NCBI GenBank assembly: GCA_035995165.1 | Contig: DASYKU010000008.1 | Span: forward strand, 1 to 64,000 | Length of the DNA: 64,000 nt | DNA from: Mycobacteriales bacterium | Lineage (GTDB): Bacteria > Actinomycetota > Actinomycetes > Mycobacteriales > CADCTP01 | Reading direction: 5' to 3' | Shown here: one piece after another, positions 43,411 through 53,034 of the stretch | Layout of the letters: every line of letters begins with the position of its first letter | Numbering within the stretch: position 1 is the stretch's first letter | Notes under the pieces: model-generated | Database searches by the model: none | Told to the model about the DNA's origin: nothing | What the model saw: only the letters and a program-made list of their open reading frames with translations | Made by a program: the position numbers and the translations under genes

Positions 43411-44018
43411 GGCTCCGGATAGCGCTGCTCGCCGGCCTCGACCCGCGCGGTCAGCCAGTTCTCGCGCGGTGCCAGCGGGCACAAGTATGCCGAGTTGTAC
43501 GCGCAGGACGGGTTGTAGGCGTAGTTGAAGTCGAGCGTCACGTCGTCCCCGTCCAGCGCCAGCCCGCGGCCGAACGTGCCCTTGATCGTGTCGGTGAGGT
43601 AGCGGCCCCCGCCGTACGTCGCGGTGGCGCCGGTGCCGTCCCGGAACGGCAGGAACAGCCCGCCGCCGTACGCGAGCAGCCAGAACAGGGTCAGCTCCCC
43701 CACCGGCGTCTCCATCCGGCCCATCCGCCGGTAATGCAGGATGCCGTCCTCGCCGCCGGTGTCCATGGCGACCTGCTCGCCGTCGTCGACCGGCACGAGC
43801 TTCGTCCGCACGACCAGGTCCGGGTCGCGGTCGAAGTACGCCGGGGGCACGCCGGCCGCGCGCTGCCGCTCGTCCAGCGCGGAGACGGGGTGGGTCAGGA
43901 ACAACTCGTTGCGTGTCGCGCGGAACGCGGCCAGCCCGTCGGCCCCGTCCCGTGGATGCGCCAGGTACATCTCGGCGACACGCTGCCGGTAGTCCGCGAG
44001 TGCGCTGCTGCCGTTCAC
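43404..44018 (-). CDS. DUF1684 protein
   Basis: 204 residues. [48 protein letters not shown] and [26 protein letters not shown] are DUF1684 motifs; the last contains the strongly conserved YNPSC. Function unknown. GTG 44018 is the first start in frame; it lies only 19 bp from the divergent dtd start. Confidence 0.9.
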   Translation of the reverse strand: MNGSSALADYRQRVAEMYLAHPRDGADGLAAFRATRNELFLTHPVSALDERQRAAGVPPAYFDRDPDLVVRTKLVPVDDGEQVAMDTGGEDGILHYRRMGRMETPVGELTLFWLLAYGGGLFLPFRDGTGATATYGGGRYLTDTIKGTFGRGLALDGDDVTLDFNYAYNPSCAYNSAYLCPLAPRENWLTARVEAGEQRYPEPK

Positions 44019-44024
44019 ACCGCA

Positions 44025-44030
44025 TAGTGT
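44025..44030 (+). promoter_or_regulatory. -10 box of dtd, leaderless
   Basis: TAGTGT ends 7 nt before GTG 44038. No ribosome site is present. Confidence 0.5.
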
Positions 44031-44037
44031 GCCGCGC

Positions 44038-44460
44038 GTGCGAGCGGTCGTGTCCCGGGTGCTGTCGGCGAGCGTGACCGTGGACGACACGGTGGTCAGC
44101 TCGATCGGGCCAGGACTGCTGGTCCTGCTGGGCGTGACCCATGCCGACACCGTGTCCACGGCCGAGACGATGGCTCGCAAGGTGCACGAGCTGCGGATCC
44201 TGCGCGACGAGCAGTCGGCGGCCTCGCTCGGTGCGCCGCTGCTCGTGGTCAGCCAGTTCACGCTCTACGGCGACACCCGCAAGGGCCGGCGCCCGAGCTG
44301 GGTCGCGGCCGCGCCCGGACCGGCCGCGGCACCGCTCGTGGACGCCGTGGTGGCGGCGCTGCGGGACCGCGGGGCCACCGTCGAGACCGGCGTGTTCGGC
44401 GCGTCCATGCAGGTCGCGTCGATCAACGACGGCCCGTTCACGATCATGTTCGAGCTCTGA
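44038..44460 (+). CDS. dtd: D-aminoacyl-tRNA deacylase
   Basis: 140 residues. Begins [17 protein letters not shown], has the family motif [17 protein letters not shown] and ends [13 protein letters not shown], the second active-site loop. It removes D-amino acids from mischarged tRNAs. Start GTG 44038 matches the family N-terminus exactly; GTG 44029 would add three residues. Confidence 0.95.
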   Translation: MRAVVSRVLSASVTVDDTVVSSIGPGLLVLLGVTHADTVSTAETMARKVHELRILRDEQSAASLGAPLLVVSQFTLYGDTRKGRRPSWVAAAPGPAAAPLVDAVVAALRDRGATVETGVFGASMQVASINDGPFTIMFEL

Positions 44461-44461
44461 G

Positions 44462-44493
44462 TTGGCACCTTCCCCTACGGGAGGACCTAGCGT
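44462..44493 (+). promoter_or_regulatory. MerR-type promoter
   Basis: TTGGCA (44462-44467) and TAGCGT (44488-44493) are 20 bp apart, the stretched spacing of MerR-controlled promoters. The spacer holds the dyad CCTTCCC-CTA-CGGGAGG. The -10 box ends 7 nt before GTG 44501. Confidence 0.6.
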
Positions 44494-44500
44494 CCCCGGC

Positions 44501-45292
44501 GTGGAGCTGGTGCCGATCGGGAGCTTCGCCCGGCAGAGCGGGCTGACCGTGAAGGCGCTGCGCCACTACGACACTCTCGGCCTGCTGACGCCGGCCCGGG
44601 TCGACCCCGTCACGAGACACCGTTGGTACTCGCCCGACCAGCTCGAGCGCGCCCGCCGGATCCGCCGGTTGCGTGCGCTCGCGCTGCCGCTGCCCGACGT
44701 CCGCGCGGTCCTGGCCGCGCCGGACGGGGGTCGTTCGCGGCTGCAGGCGTACCGGCGGGACGTCGAGGCGCGGCTGGTCCGGGATCAGCGCATCCTGCAC
44801 GGCCTCGTACACCTGATCGAGGGAGACGAGATGACCACCACCACCGAGACCGCGGCGCCGTCCGAGCGGCAGCAGGCCGCCGACCTGTTCAACCTGGTCT
44901 GGACGCTGCTGGAGACGACCGGGCGGACCGTCGAGGACGACGACCGGATGCTGCACGCCGCGCACGCCTCCCGCTACCACTGGGGCCAGGTCGGTGGCGC
45001 GGAGCGGATCGCGATCGGCGAGTGGCAGTGCGCCCGGGTCTACTCGGTGCTGGACCGGGCCGAACCGGCGCTGCACCACGCCCGGCGCTGCCTGGAGATC
45101 GCGACCGCCGGCGGCGTTCCGGACTGGATGCTGGCCTCCGCGCACGAGGGGCTGGCCCGCGCGTACCTGGTCGCCGGGGACCGCGCGGCGGCGCTGGCCT
45201 CGCGGGATGCGGCCCGGGCCGTGCTGGAGACGGTCGAGGACGCCGAGGACAAGCAGATCGTGCTGGACGACCTGCGATCGCTCGCCTTGTGA
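44501..45292 (+). CDS. MerR-family regulator with TPR-like C-terminal domain
   Basis: 263 residues. MerR DNA-binding domain: GSFARQSGLTVKALRHYDTLGLLTPARVDPVTRHRWYSPDQL, then a coiled-coil linker. From about 111 a second part begins (MTTTTETAAPSERQQAADLF) with helical repeats such as ALHHARRCLEIATAGGVPDW and ASAHEGLARAYLVAGDRAAAL. The internal ATG 44831 has GGGAG at 44821-44825, so the C-terminal half may also be made alone. Probably self-regulated through 44462-44493. Effector unknown. Confidence 0.88.
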   Translation: MELVPIGSFARQSGLTVKALRHYDTLGLLTPARVDPVTRHRWYSPDQLERARRIRRLRALALPLPDVRAVLAAPDGGRSRLQAYRRDVEARLVRDQRILHGLVHLIEGDEMTTTTETAAPSERQQAADLFNLVWTLLETTGRTVEDDDRMLHAAHASRYHWGQVGGAERIAIGEWQCARVYSVLDRAEPALHHARRCLEIATAGGVPDWMLASAHEGLARAYLVAGDRAAALASRDAARAVLETVEDAEDKQIVLDDLRSLAL

Positions 45293-45299
45293 TCTAGCG

Positions 45300-45324
45300 C
45301 ACAGAAGGGGCCGTCACTTCTGTG
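45300..45324 (+). terminator. 8-bp perfect hairpin after the MerR gene
   Basis: CACAGAAG (45300-45307) pairs with CTTCTGTG (45317-45324) around a 9-nt loop. No T-run follows. It separates the MerR gene from the sigB promoter. Confidence 0.5.
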
Positions 45325-45359
45325 AGATGGCTGAGGACGGGCGTCAGCGAACCCAGGAC

Positions 45360-45385
45360 GGGAACACCGCGTACTACGAGACGTT
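45360..45385 (+). promoter_or_regulatory. ECF-sigma-type promoter of sigB
   Basis: GGGAAC (45360-45365), 16 bp, then CGTT (45382-45385) is the layout read by SigE/SigH-type sigma factors. In mycobacteria sigB is controlled by such factors under heat, redox and envelope stress. The leader to GTG 45427 would be about 35 nt. Confidence 0.65.
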
Positions 45386-45426
45386 GAACTAGCCGTAGCA
45401 CCGCACCCGACCCGGGAGTCTGTTCC

Positions 45427-46515
45427 GTGACGCTTCCTCGCACCGATTCTGCCACGCCGCGCCGCCGGGCGTCGGTGGAGCCGCGCATCATGTCGCGGCC
45501 TCACCGGACGCAGCGTGCGGTGGTGCGGCCGGACGCGGCCGGTTCCGACCCGTCCGTCCCTGTTGATGAGGTTCTCCCCGACCTGGACGAGCAGTCCGCG
45601 GCGTTGTCCGCCGACCTGGTCCGCGTCTATCTGAATGAGATCGGCAAGGTTGCCCTGCTCAACGCGGAGCAGGAGGTGGAGCTGTCCAAGCGGATCGAGG
45701 CCGGGCTGTACGCGGACCATCTGCTGGCCGACCCCGCCAAGAAGCTCACCGCGGCCAAGCGGCGTGACCTGCAGGCGCTGGCGACCGACGGCCGCAAGGC
45801 CAAGGAGCACCTGCTGCAGGCCAACCTGCGGCTCGTCGTCTCGCTGGCCAAGCGCTACACCGGCCACGGGCTGCCGTTCCTGGACCTGATCCAGGAGGGC
45901 AACCTCGGCCTGGTGCGCGCCGTGGAGAAGTTCGACTACACCAAGGGCTTCAAGTTCTCGACGTACGCGACCTGGTGGATCCGGCAGGCGATCACCCGCG
46001 CCATGGCCGACCAGGGCCGGACCATCCGGCTGCCCGTCCACCTCGTCGAGCAGGTCAACAAGCTCGAGCGCACCCGCCGCCAGATGCACCAGCAGCTGGG
46101 CCGGGACGCGACCGAGGAGGAGCTGGGCCTGGAGCTGGACATCACCCCGCACCGGGTGACCGAGCTCCTGCAGTACGGCCGGGATCTGGTCAGCTTGGAC
46201 CAGACCGTCGGTGACGACGAGGACGCCCATCTCGGCGACTTCATCGAGGACTCCGACGCCGCGGACGCGCAGGACGCGGTGGAGTTCGGCTTCATGCGCG
46301 AGCAGCTCGACGCGGTGCTGGACACCCTGGAGAGCCGCGAGCGTCAGGTCCTGCGGATGCGGTACGGCCTGGACGACGGCCGGCCGCGGACGCTGGACGA
46401 GATCGGTAAGGCGTTCGGGTTGTCGCGGGAGCGGATCCGCCAGATCGAGCGGGACACGATGGCGAAGCTGCGCCACCCGTCCCGGTCGAACGCCCTGCGC
46501 GACTACGTCGAGTAG
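45427..46515 (+). CDS. sigB: RNA polymerase sigma factor SigB, primary-like
   Basis: 362 residues. Same core as SigA but with a short N-terminus: region 1.2 [20 protein letters not shown], region 2 [19 protein letters not shown] to [20 protein letters not shown], region 4 [20 protein letters not shown]. It is a non-essential group 2 factor of stress and stationary phase by family. GGGAG lies 8 nt before GTG 45427. Confidence 0.95.
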   Translation: MTLPRTDSATPRRRASVEPRIMSRPHRTQRAVVRPDAAGSDPSVPVDEVLPDLDEQSAALSADLVRVYLNEIGKVALLNAEQEVELSKRIEAGLYADHLLADPAKKLTAAKRRDLQALATDGRKAKEHLLQANLRLVVSLAKRYTGHGLPFLDLIQEGNLGLVRAVEKFDYTKGFKFSTYATWWIRQAITRAMADQGRTIRLPVHLVEQVNKLERTRRQMHQQLGRDATEEELGLELDITPHRVTELLQYGRDLVSLDQTVGDDEDAHLGDFIEDSDAADAQDAVEFGFMREQLDAVLDTLESRERQVLRMRYGLDDGRPRTLDEIGKAFGLSRERIRQIERDTMAKLRHPSRSNALRDYVE

Positions 46516-46531
46516 ACCGACCCGCATTGCC

Positions 46532-46563
46532 AAGGCCCCGGTCCATTGTGGACCGGGGCCTTT
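46532..46563. terminator. bidirectional terminator between sigB and the Pat-type gene
   Basis: A perfect 14-bp stem, AAGGCCCCGGTCCA with its complement, around TTG. A's flank one side and TTT the other, and the gene at 46574 converges, so it can serve both. Confidence 0.9.
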
Positions 46564-46573
46564 GCTCGTCGTG

Positions 46574-49240
46574 CTAGCCCTGGAGGCGGCGGGGGCCCGG
46601 GTCAACGCGAGCGGTGGGCGGCCCGACGGTGACGGTCGCCGTCAGGACGGCGAGCCCGTGCCGGGCGACCAGGACCGGGTTCAGCTCCAGCGCGAGAACC
46701 TCCGGCAGGTCCTCGGCCAGCATCGACACCCGCAGCAGCAGGTCGGTGAGCGCCTCGGTGTCGACCGGCTCGGAGCCGCGGTAGCCGGACAGCAACGGCG
46801 CCGCCCGCGGTGCCCGGACCAGCTCGGCGGCATCGAGGTCGGACAGCGGCACCGGCGCGAACGCACGGTCGCCGAGCAGCTCGGTGGCCAGGCCACCGAC
46901 GCCGAAGGACACCAGCGCACCGAACGTGGGGTCGTCAAGGACCTCGACCACGGTCGTCACGCCCGGCGCCGCCATCCGCTGCACCACGACCGGGGCGTCG
47001 CCCTCGGTGAGATCGGCCAGCGCGGTGACCGCGGACCGGACGGCGTCCGCGTCGTCCAGGTCGAGCCGGACCGCGCCGAGGTCCTGCCGGTGCCGCAGCG
47101 ACGGGTCGGTCGCCTTGACCGCGATCGGATAGCCCAGCTCCGCGGCCGCGGCGGCCGCCTCGTCCGGGCCGCGCACGATCCGCCGGTCCACCGGCGGCAG
47201 GCCGTACGCGGCCAGCAACGTGCCAGCCTCCGCCGGGGTGAGCTCACGGCCGGTCGGCACCTCCGCGAGCACCCGCTCGACCAGCTCCCGGCCGGCCTTC
47301 TCGTCGATGCCGTCGAGATCGGGCATCGATCCGGCCGGGCGCCGGCGCCAGGCCGCGTACCGGGACGCGGCGGCGAGGGCCCGGACCGCCCGCTCCGGCG
47401 TCGGGTACGACGGCACGGAACCGGGCAGCGCCTCGCCACCGGGCCCGTGCCGCCGCAGCGGGCCCGGCACGCCCTCGGTGCCGAGGAACGTGGTCAGCAC
47501 CGGCACGCGGGAGGACACCGCGATCTCCGCCAGCGCCCGGGCGTACTCGTCGCCGGGGGTGGCGAGCGCCGGCGCGAACACGGCGACGACCGCGTCGGCC
47601 CGGTCGAGGCCCTCGCGTACGCCGGCCGAGAACGCCGGGACGTCCGCGTCCGGACCGACGTCGACGGTGGCGACGGCGTCCAGGCCGGCGGCGAGGCAGG
47701 CATCGGCGACGAGCACGCCGAGCGCCGAGGAGTTCGTCACGGTCGCGACCCGGGACCCCGGGGGCAGCGGCTGGTACGCCAGCAGCTGGGCGACGTCGAA
47801 GAGCTCGGTCAGGGTGTCCACCCGGATGACGCCGGCGTTCTCGAACAGCGCCTGCACGCGTTCCTCCGGCACCGGCACCGCCCGGGCGGCCAGCGCCGGG
47901 GTGGCGGCCGCGTACCGGCCGGTCTTCACCGCGACCACCGGCTTGGTCCGCGCCACCCGCCGGGCCAGCCGGGCGAACTTGCGCGGGTTGCCGAAGCTCT
48001 CCAGGTAGAGCAGCACGACGTCGGTGGCCGGGTCCCGCTCCCAGTACTGCAGCAGGTCGTTGCCGCTGACGTCGGCCCGGTTGCCGGCGCTGACGAAGGT
48101 CGACAGGCCGAGGCCCCAGCGCTTGGCGGCGGCCAGGATCGCGACCCCGAGCGCGCCGGACTGGCAGAAGAAGCCGACCCGGCCCCGGCCCGGCGCCTGC
48201 GGTGCGATCGTCGCGTTCAGCCGTACGGCCGGGTCGGCGTTGACGACGCCGAGGCAGTTCGGCCCGACGACCCGCATGCCCTGGGTCCGGGCGGTCGCGA
48301 CCAGCGCCCGCTCCAGCTCCCGCCCGGCCTCGTCCCGCTCCCCGAACCCGCCGGAGACCACGACGACCCCGCGCACGCCCTTGTGCCCGCACTGCTCGAC
48401 CACCTCGGCGACACCGGCGGCCGGCACCGCGACCACGGCCAGGTCCACCTGGTCCGGCACGTCCAGCACGCTCGGGTACGCCCGGACCCCACCGATGTGC
48501 CGCGCCTCCGGGTGGACGGGATAGACCGGCCCGGCGAACCCGTACGCCATGAGGTTGGCGAACACGACGTGCCCGATCTTCTTCGGGTCCGTGCTGGCGC
48601 CGATCACCGCGACCGACCCGGGGCTGAGCATCCGCTCGATCGAACGGGCCTCGGCCCGGCGCTCCCGCTCGGCCGCGACCGCCCGCGACTGCTCGGTCGG
48701 CGCGATCGGGAAGGTCAGCTCGACCACGCCGGACTCGTACCGGTACTGGGCCGAGTAGCCGGCGTCGGTGAACACTCGCACCATCCGGGAGTTCTCGGCC
48801 AGGACCTCGGCCACGAACCGCTGGATCCCCCGCTCCCTCGCCGCCGCGGCCAGGTGCTCCAGCAGGACCGAGCCGATGCCGCGGCCCTGCTGCGCGTCCG
48901 CGACCACGAACGCGACCTCGGCGTCGGCGCGCTCGCCGAGCCGGTCGTACCGGCCGACGCCGATGAGCTCGTCGCCCAGCACCGCGACCAGCGCGACCCG
49001 GTCGCGGTGGTCGACGTGGGTGAAGCGGTTCAGGTCCCGCTCCGGGATACGCGGGTACGGCCCGAAGTAGCGCAGGTAGCGGGTGCGCTCGGACAGCTTG
49101 CCGTGGAACGCGACCAACGCGTCGGCGTCCTCCGGCCGGATCGGGCGCAGGTGCACGACCCCGCCGTCGGACACGACGACGTCGGCCTCCCAGCCGGCCG
49201 GGTACTGCGCGTCCTGAACCGCCTGCTCGGTCGCCGTCAT
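46574..49240 (-). CDS. Pat-type protein: GNAT acetyltransferase fused to acyl-CoA synthetase-like domains
   Basis: 888 residues. GNAT domain first (about 28-165, VALVAVLGDELIGVGRYDRL, AFVVADAQQGRGIGSVLLEHL). Then a CoA-binding Rossmann domain (VAVIGASTDPKKIGHVVFANL), succinyl-CoA-ligase-like domains (GPNCLGVVNADP, GFFCQSGALGVAIL) and a C-terminal ATP-grasp domain. Such proteins acetylate lysines, for instance of acetyl-CoA synthetase. It follows acuC by 44 bp on the same strand. Confidence 0.92.
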   Translation of the reverse strand: MTATEQAVQDAQYPAGWEADVVVSDGGVVHLRPIRPEDADALVAFHGKLSERTRYLRYFGPYPRIPERDLNRFTHVDHRDRVALVAVLGDELIGVGRYDRLGERADAEVAFVVADAQQGRGIGSVLLEHLAAAARERGIQRFVAEVLAENSRMVRVFTDAGYSAQYRYESGVVELTFPIAPTEQSRAVAAERERRAEARSIERMLSPGSVAVIGASTDPKKIGHVVFANLMAYGFAGPVYPVHPEARHIGGVRAYPSVLDVPDQVDLAVVAVPAAGVAEVVEQCGHKGVRGVVVVSGGFGERDEAGRELERALVATARTQGMRVVGPNCLGVVNADPAVRLNATIAPQAPGRGRVGFFCQSGALGVAILAAAKRWGLGLSTFVSAGNRADVSGNDLLQYWERDPATDVVLLYLESFGNPRKFARLARRVARTKPVVAVKTGRYAAATPALAARAVPVPEERVQALFENAGVIRVDTLTELFDVAQLLAYQPLPPGSRVATVTNSSALGVLVADACLAAGLDAVATVDVGPDADVPAFSAGVREGLDRADAVVAVFAPALATPGDEYARALAEIAVSSRVPVLTTFLGTEGVPGPLRRHGPGGEALPGSVPSYPTPERAVRALAAASRYAAWRRRPAGSMPDLDGIDEKAGRELVERVLAEVPTGRELTPAEAGTLLAAYGLPPVDRRIVRGPDEAAAAAAELGYPIAVKATDPSLRHRQDLGAVRLDLDDADAVRSAVTALADLTEGDAPVVVQRMAAPGVTTVVEVLDDPTFGALVSFGVGGLATELLGDRAFAPVPLSDLDAAELVRAPRAAPLLSGYRGSEPVDTEALTDLLLRVSMLAEDLPEVLALELNPVLVARHGLAVLTATVTVGPPTARVDPGPRRLQG

Positions 49241-49284
49241 GCCGTCCTCCCCCGTTGCCGGTTCTCTTCCCGATGCGCCGCCGG

Positions 49285-50478
49285 TCAGTCCCGTGGATCG
49301 TCGGGGTCGAGACCGTGCAGCGGGAACACGGCCCGCCGCGTCGCGATGATCGCCCGCGCCAGCGGGCTGTCCTCACCCGGTTCCCAGCGCCGCCAGGCGA
49401 TGGCCTGCGGCGCCGGCCGTAGCTCGGTCATCGCCCGCGGCGGCGGCGTTCGCAGGCCGCGCCGGCCGACCTCGTCCAGCCAGGCTTCGGGGATCTCGCT
49501 GCCGGGCGCGATCCGCTCCCCGGTCGCCTCGGCCAGCAGGTGGGTCCAGGCCCGCGGCACGCAGCGCACCAGCCCGTACCCGCCACCGCCGAAGGCGATC
49601 CACCTGCCGTCGCAGAGCTCGTGGGCCAGGTCGTGCAGCAGCATGTACGAGCTGCGCTGTCCGTCGACGGTGAGCGAGAGCTCGGCCAGCGGGTCCTCGT
49701 GGTGCGTGTCGCAGCCGGACTGGGTGACCAGCACCTGCGGCCGGAATGCCCGCAGGAGCGCGGGGGCGACCGCGTCGAACGCCCGGTGCCAGCCCTCGTC
49801 GTCGGTGCCGGCCGGCAGCGCGACGTTGACGCTCGCGCCGGCCGCGTTGCCGCGGCCGACCTCGTCCGGGAACCCGGTGCCGGGGAACAGCGTCAACGGA
49901 CTCTGATGAAGGCTGATCGTGAGCACCCGCGGATCGCCGTAGAACGCCGCCTGCACGCCGTCGCCGTGGTGCACGTCGACGTCCACGTACGCGACCCGAT
50001 CGGCCCCCAGCTCCAGCAGCCGGGCGATCGCGATAGCCGGGTCGTTGAACACGCAGAACCCGGCGGCCCGCGCGCGCATGGCGTGGTGGAGACCACCGGC
50101 GATGTTGACCGCGTGCTGGCTCGCCCCCGACCAGACCTGCTCGGCGGCCAGCACGCTGCCGCCGGTGATGAGCGCCGACGCCTCGTACATGTGCGGGAAG
50201 ACTGGATTGTCGGCCGAGCCGAACCCGTGCCCCACGCCCCAGGGATGCTCCGGCGCCGCCCGCACGACCTCCAGATATTCGGGGTCGTGCACGAGCGTGA
50301 GCAGGTCCTCCCCGGCGGGTCGGGGAGGCATGACCGTGACGTTGGGCCGGTCCAGGACGCCGAGCTGCCGGGCGAGCGAGACGGTGAGCGCCAGCCGGAC
50401 CGGGTTGAGCGGGTGCTCCGGGCCCATGTCGTAGGCCAGGAACTCGTCGTCCCAGACGACGGTGACCGAGTCACTCAC
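49285..50478 (-). CDS. acuC: AcuC-type histone-deacetylase-family protein
   Basis: 397 residues. Zinc and proton-relay motifs: GGLHHAMRARAAGFCVFNDPAIAI, VDVDVHHGDGVQAAFY, QSGCDTHHEDPLA and FGGGGYG. AcuC removes acetyl groups that Pat/AcuA puts on acetyl-CoA synthetase. First gene of an operon with the Pat-type gene, so writer and eraser are co-expressed. Confidence 0.94.
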   Translation of the reverse strand: MSDSVTVVWDDEFLAYDMGPEHPLNPVRLALTVSLARQLGVLDRPNVTVMPPRPAGEDLLTLVHDPEYLEVVRAAPEHPWGVGHGFGSADNPVFPHMYEASALITGGSVLAAEQVWSGASQHAVNIAGGLHHAMRARAAGFCVFNDPAIAIARLLELGADRVAYVDVDVHHGDGVQAAFYGDPRVLTISLHQSPLTLFPGTGFPDEVGRGNAAGASVNVALPAGTDDEGWHRAFDAVAPALLRAFRPQVLVTQSGCDTHHEDPLAELSLTVDGQRSSYMLLHDLAHELCDGRWIAFGGGGYGLVRCVPRAWTHLLAEATGERIAPGSEIPEAWLDEVGRRGLRTPPPRAMTELRPAPQAIAWRRWEPGEDSPLARAIIATRRAVFPLHGLDPDDPRD

Positions 50479-50701
50479 GCCCCGACGCTATCGCCTCGCG
50501 GGATCAGTCCCCGGTTGATCACGCACAGCAAGTGACGTCCGGTTGTCGGAGTTGCCTGTATCGTCCGGGTTCACCCCGTAGGCTTACCGCCCACTGCGCA
50601 CGGTGGTCGCGGCTCCAGAAACAATGACCACACCCCGCTGCGCCGACAGTCGCCGGGCAATCCGTCGTCTGACGACCCGCACCACGAGAGAGGATCGGTA
50701 C

Positions 50702-51304
50702 ATGACGGCCCGACGAATCCTGGCAGGGCTCGCCTTGCTGCTGGCCGCCTGCACCACCGCCGCCTGCGCCCAGACGATCACGGGCACCGGCGCGGTCGCC
50801 TCCGACGTCCAGGGCGGCGCGAGCGTCACGGCGTCCCCGAGCGACTCCCCGGAGCCGTCCGACTCCTCCTCCTCGTCGTCCGACCCGAGCACCTCGGCCA
50901 GCAGCTCGGACGACAACGGCGGCGACAGCGGCGGCGACGGCAGCCCCAGCGCGGTCTGCCAGGCGATGAGCCAGTCGGCCGTCGAGTCGGCGTTCGGCTC
51001 CAAGGTGTCCTTCGGGCGGTCCTCCAGCAGCGGGTGCCAGATCCAGGCCGACGACGGCCGCTCCATGATCATCGCCGTCTTCGACTACCTGAAGCTCACC
51101 GAGTACAAGAAGTCGGACACCACGGACCTCACCGTGGCCGGCCACCCCGCGGTGAAGACGTCGACCACGATCATCTACGTCGCCCGCAGCAAGGATCCGG
51201 CCGGCGCCGGCCTCGTCGCCGCCTACTTCGCCGGCCTCCGCGACGGCGGCGACGCCATCGCCACCAAGGTCCTCGAGCTGGTCGTCCCCAAGTTCCAGAA
51301 GTAG
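50702..51304 (+). CDS. secreted lipoprotein, DUF3558-like
   Basis: 200 residues. Signal peptide ending LLLAAC with lipobox Cys at about residue 17, then a Ser/Asp-rich linker (about 38-82). The C-terminal domain (about 84-200) has CQAMSQSAVESAFGSKVSF and SSGCQIQADDGRS, two cysteines that may form a disulfide, like DUF3558 lipoproteins. Function unknown. ATG 50702 has GAGAGGA 8 nt upstream. Confidence 0.82.
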   Translation: MTARRILAGLALLLAACTTAACAQTITGTGAVASDVQGGASVTASPSDSPEPSDSSSSSSDPSTSASSSDDNGGDSGGDGSPSAVCQAMSQSAVESAFGSKVSFGRSSSSGCQIQADDGRSMIIAVFDYLKLTEYKKSDTTDLTVAGHPAVKTSTTIIYVARSKDPAGAGLVAAYFAGLRDGGDAIATKVLELVVPKFQK

Positions 51305-51388
51305 CCGGCCCGACCCTCGCCATCCGGTCGGGCGGGACCGAGCCCGGGCCGACCGAGCCTCACGCTCCGCCGAGAGGCCGGTCCCGGC

Positions 51389-52252
51389 TCAGGCTGCGCC
51401 GTCCGGGCCGGTCTCGACCGGCCGTGCGCGGTCAGCGACCCACTCACTCCACGAGCCGGGATAGAGAGCAGCCGGCACTCCGGCGATCTCCAGCGCCAGC
51501 ACTTCCTGCGACGCCGTGACCCCGGAGCCGCAGTAGGCACCGACGGCCTTCCCCGGCCGCACCCCGAGCGCGGCGAACCGCTCCCGCAACTCCTCCGGAG
51601 CCAAGAACCGCCCGTCGGCCTCCACGTTGCCGCTCGTCGGCGCGCTGCGTGCGTCCGGAATGTGCCCGGCCACCGGATCGACCGGCTCGACCTCGCCGCG
51701 GTACCGGGCCTCGGCCCGAGCATCGAGCAGCACCCCACCTGCACCTGGCAGCGCCCCCGCCGCGTCGGCATCCAGCACCGGCATGTCGCCCGGCCGCACC
51801 ACGACGTCCCCCGGCGCGGGCTCCGGTACCTCGGTGGTCAGCGGCTGCCCCGCTGCCAGCCACGCGCCGATCCCACCGTCGAGGACGCGGACGTCCGTCA
51901 GCCCGGCCCACCGCAACAGCCACCAGGCCCGGGCGGCGCTGCTCCCGTCGGCGTCGTCGTAGACCACGACCGTACTGTCCGCCCGGATCCCCCACCGTCG
52001 CAGCGTCGTCTCGAACACGTCCGGGTCCGGGAGCGGGTGCCGCCCGCGGCGGCCATCCCCGACGGCGTCGGCCAGGTCTCGATCCAGGTCCACCGCCACC
52101 GCGCTGGGAAGATGGCCCGGTGCATACAACTCGGCCGGCGTCGGCCCGGCGAGCCGCCATCGGACGTCGAGCACGACCAGACTGGGAGCGGTGACATTCT
52201 GTATCAGCTCGGCAAGCTCATCGACGTCGATCAGCGGACTGCGGGGGCTCAT
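51389..52252 (-). CDS. thiosulfate/3-mercaptopyruvate sulfurtransferase
   Basis: 287 residues, two rhodanese domains. The second carries the active-site loop YCGSGVTASQEVLALEIAG with the catalytic Cys; the first is inactive. CGSGVTA is the loop of 3-mercaptopyruvate sulfurtransferases. It moves sulfane sulfur to cyanide or thiols. Divergent from ideR with 86 bp between starts. Confidence 0.93.
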   Translation of the reverse strand: MSPRSPLIDVDELAELIQNVTAPSLVVLDVRWRLAGPTPAELYAPGHLPSAVAVDLDRDLADAVGDGRRGRHPLPDPDVFETTLRRWGIRADSTVVVYDDADGSSAARAWWLLRWAGLTDVRVLDGGIGAWLAAGQPLTTEVPEPAPGDVVVRPGDMPVLDADAAGALPGAGGVLLDARAEARYRGEVEPVDPVAGHIPDARSAPTSGNVEADGRFLAPEELRERFAALGVRPGKAVGAYCGSGVTASQEVLALEIAGVPAALYPGSWSEWVADRARPVETGPDGAA

Positions 52253-52338
52253 CGGAGCATCCTTACCGACGCCCGCGTACGGACCGCACAGACGAGCGCC
52301 AGGAGTCGTACCATTTTCGGTGACGAGTCGGAGGACAG

Positions 52339-53034
52339 TTGAGCCACCACAGCGACCTGATCGACACCACCGAGATGTACCTCCGCACGGTGTACGAGCT
52401 GGAGGAGGAGGGCGTCACACCGCTGCGCGCCCGCATTGCCGAGCGCCTGCGGCAGAGCGGCCCCACCGTGAGCCAGACCGTTGCCCGGATGGAGCGTGAC
52501 GGGCTCCTCACCGTCGAGGGCGATCGCCACCTCGAGCTCACCCCGGAGGGCCGCAAGCAGGCGACCTCCGTGATGCGCAAACACCGCCTTGCGGAGTGCC
52601 TGCTGATCGACGTCATCGGCATGGAGTGGGAAGAGGTCCACATCGAGGCGTGCCGCTGGGAGCACGTCATGTCGGATTCGGTCGAACGCCGCATCGCGGC
52701 CCTGCTCGGCGGCCCGACCGCATGCCCTCACGGCAATCCGATTCCCGGCCTGGACGAGCTCGGCACGCTCCCGGCCGTTGAGATCGGGATCGGGGCGCTC
52801 ATCACCCTCGAGCAGGCGCTCGCCCGCGGCTCGGAGAAGGCGATCGTCCGCCGCATCAGCGAGCAGATCCAGCCGGACGCAGAGATCATGCGCGACCTGC
52901 GCTCGGCCGGCGTGCAGCCCGGCCAGACGGTGCAGCTCGCCGCGGAGCGGGACGGCATGCAGCTGACCACCGACCACGGTTCGACGACCGTCGACGACAC
53001 GACCGCTCGGCACGTCTTCGTCTCGGTCGTCTGA
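52339..53034 (+). CDS. ideR: iron-dependent repressor, DtxR/IdeR
   Basis: 231 residues. DNA-binding domain LIDTTEMYLRTVYELEEEG to SGPTVSQTVARMERDGLL. Metal ligands keep the DtxR spacing at +3: primary site Met13, Cys105, Glu108, His109; ancillary site His82, Glu86, His101. A C-terminal SH3-like domain is present. It represses iron uptake genes when Fe(II) is bound. TTG 52339 has GGAGG 5 nt upstream. sigB and ideR are neighbours in mycobacteria; here about 6 kb separates them. Confidence 0.96.
   Translation: MSHHSDLIDTTEMYLRTVYELEEEGVTPLRARIAERLRQSGPTVSQTVARMERDGLLTVEGDRHLELTPEGRKQATSVMRKHRLAECLLIDVIGMEWEEVHIEACRWEHVMSDSVERRIAALLGGPTACPHGNPIPGLDELGTLPAVEIGIGALITLEQALARGSEKAIVRRISEQIQPDAEIMRDLRSAGVQPGQTVQLAAERDGMQLTTDHGSTTVDDTTARHVFVSVV

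Noticed and set aside
46211..49906. Plus-strand open frame of about 1230 codons
   Set aside because: It runs through the end of sigB, across the terminator and antisense to the Pat-type gene and acuC. Composition is that of a shadow frame.
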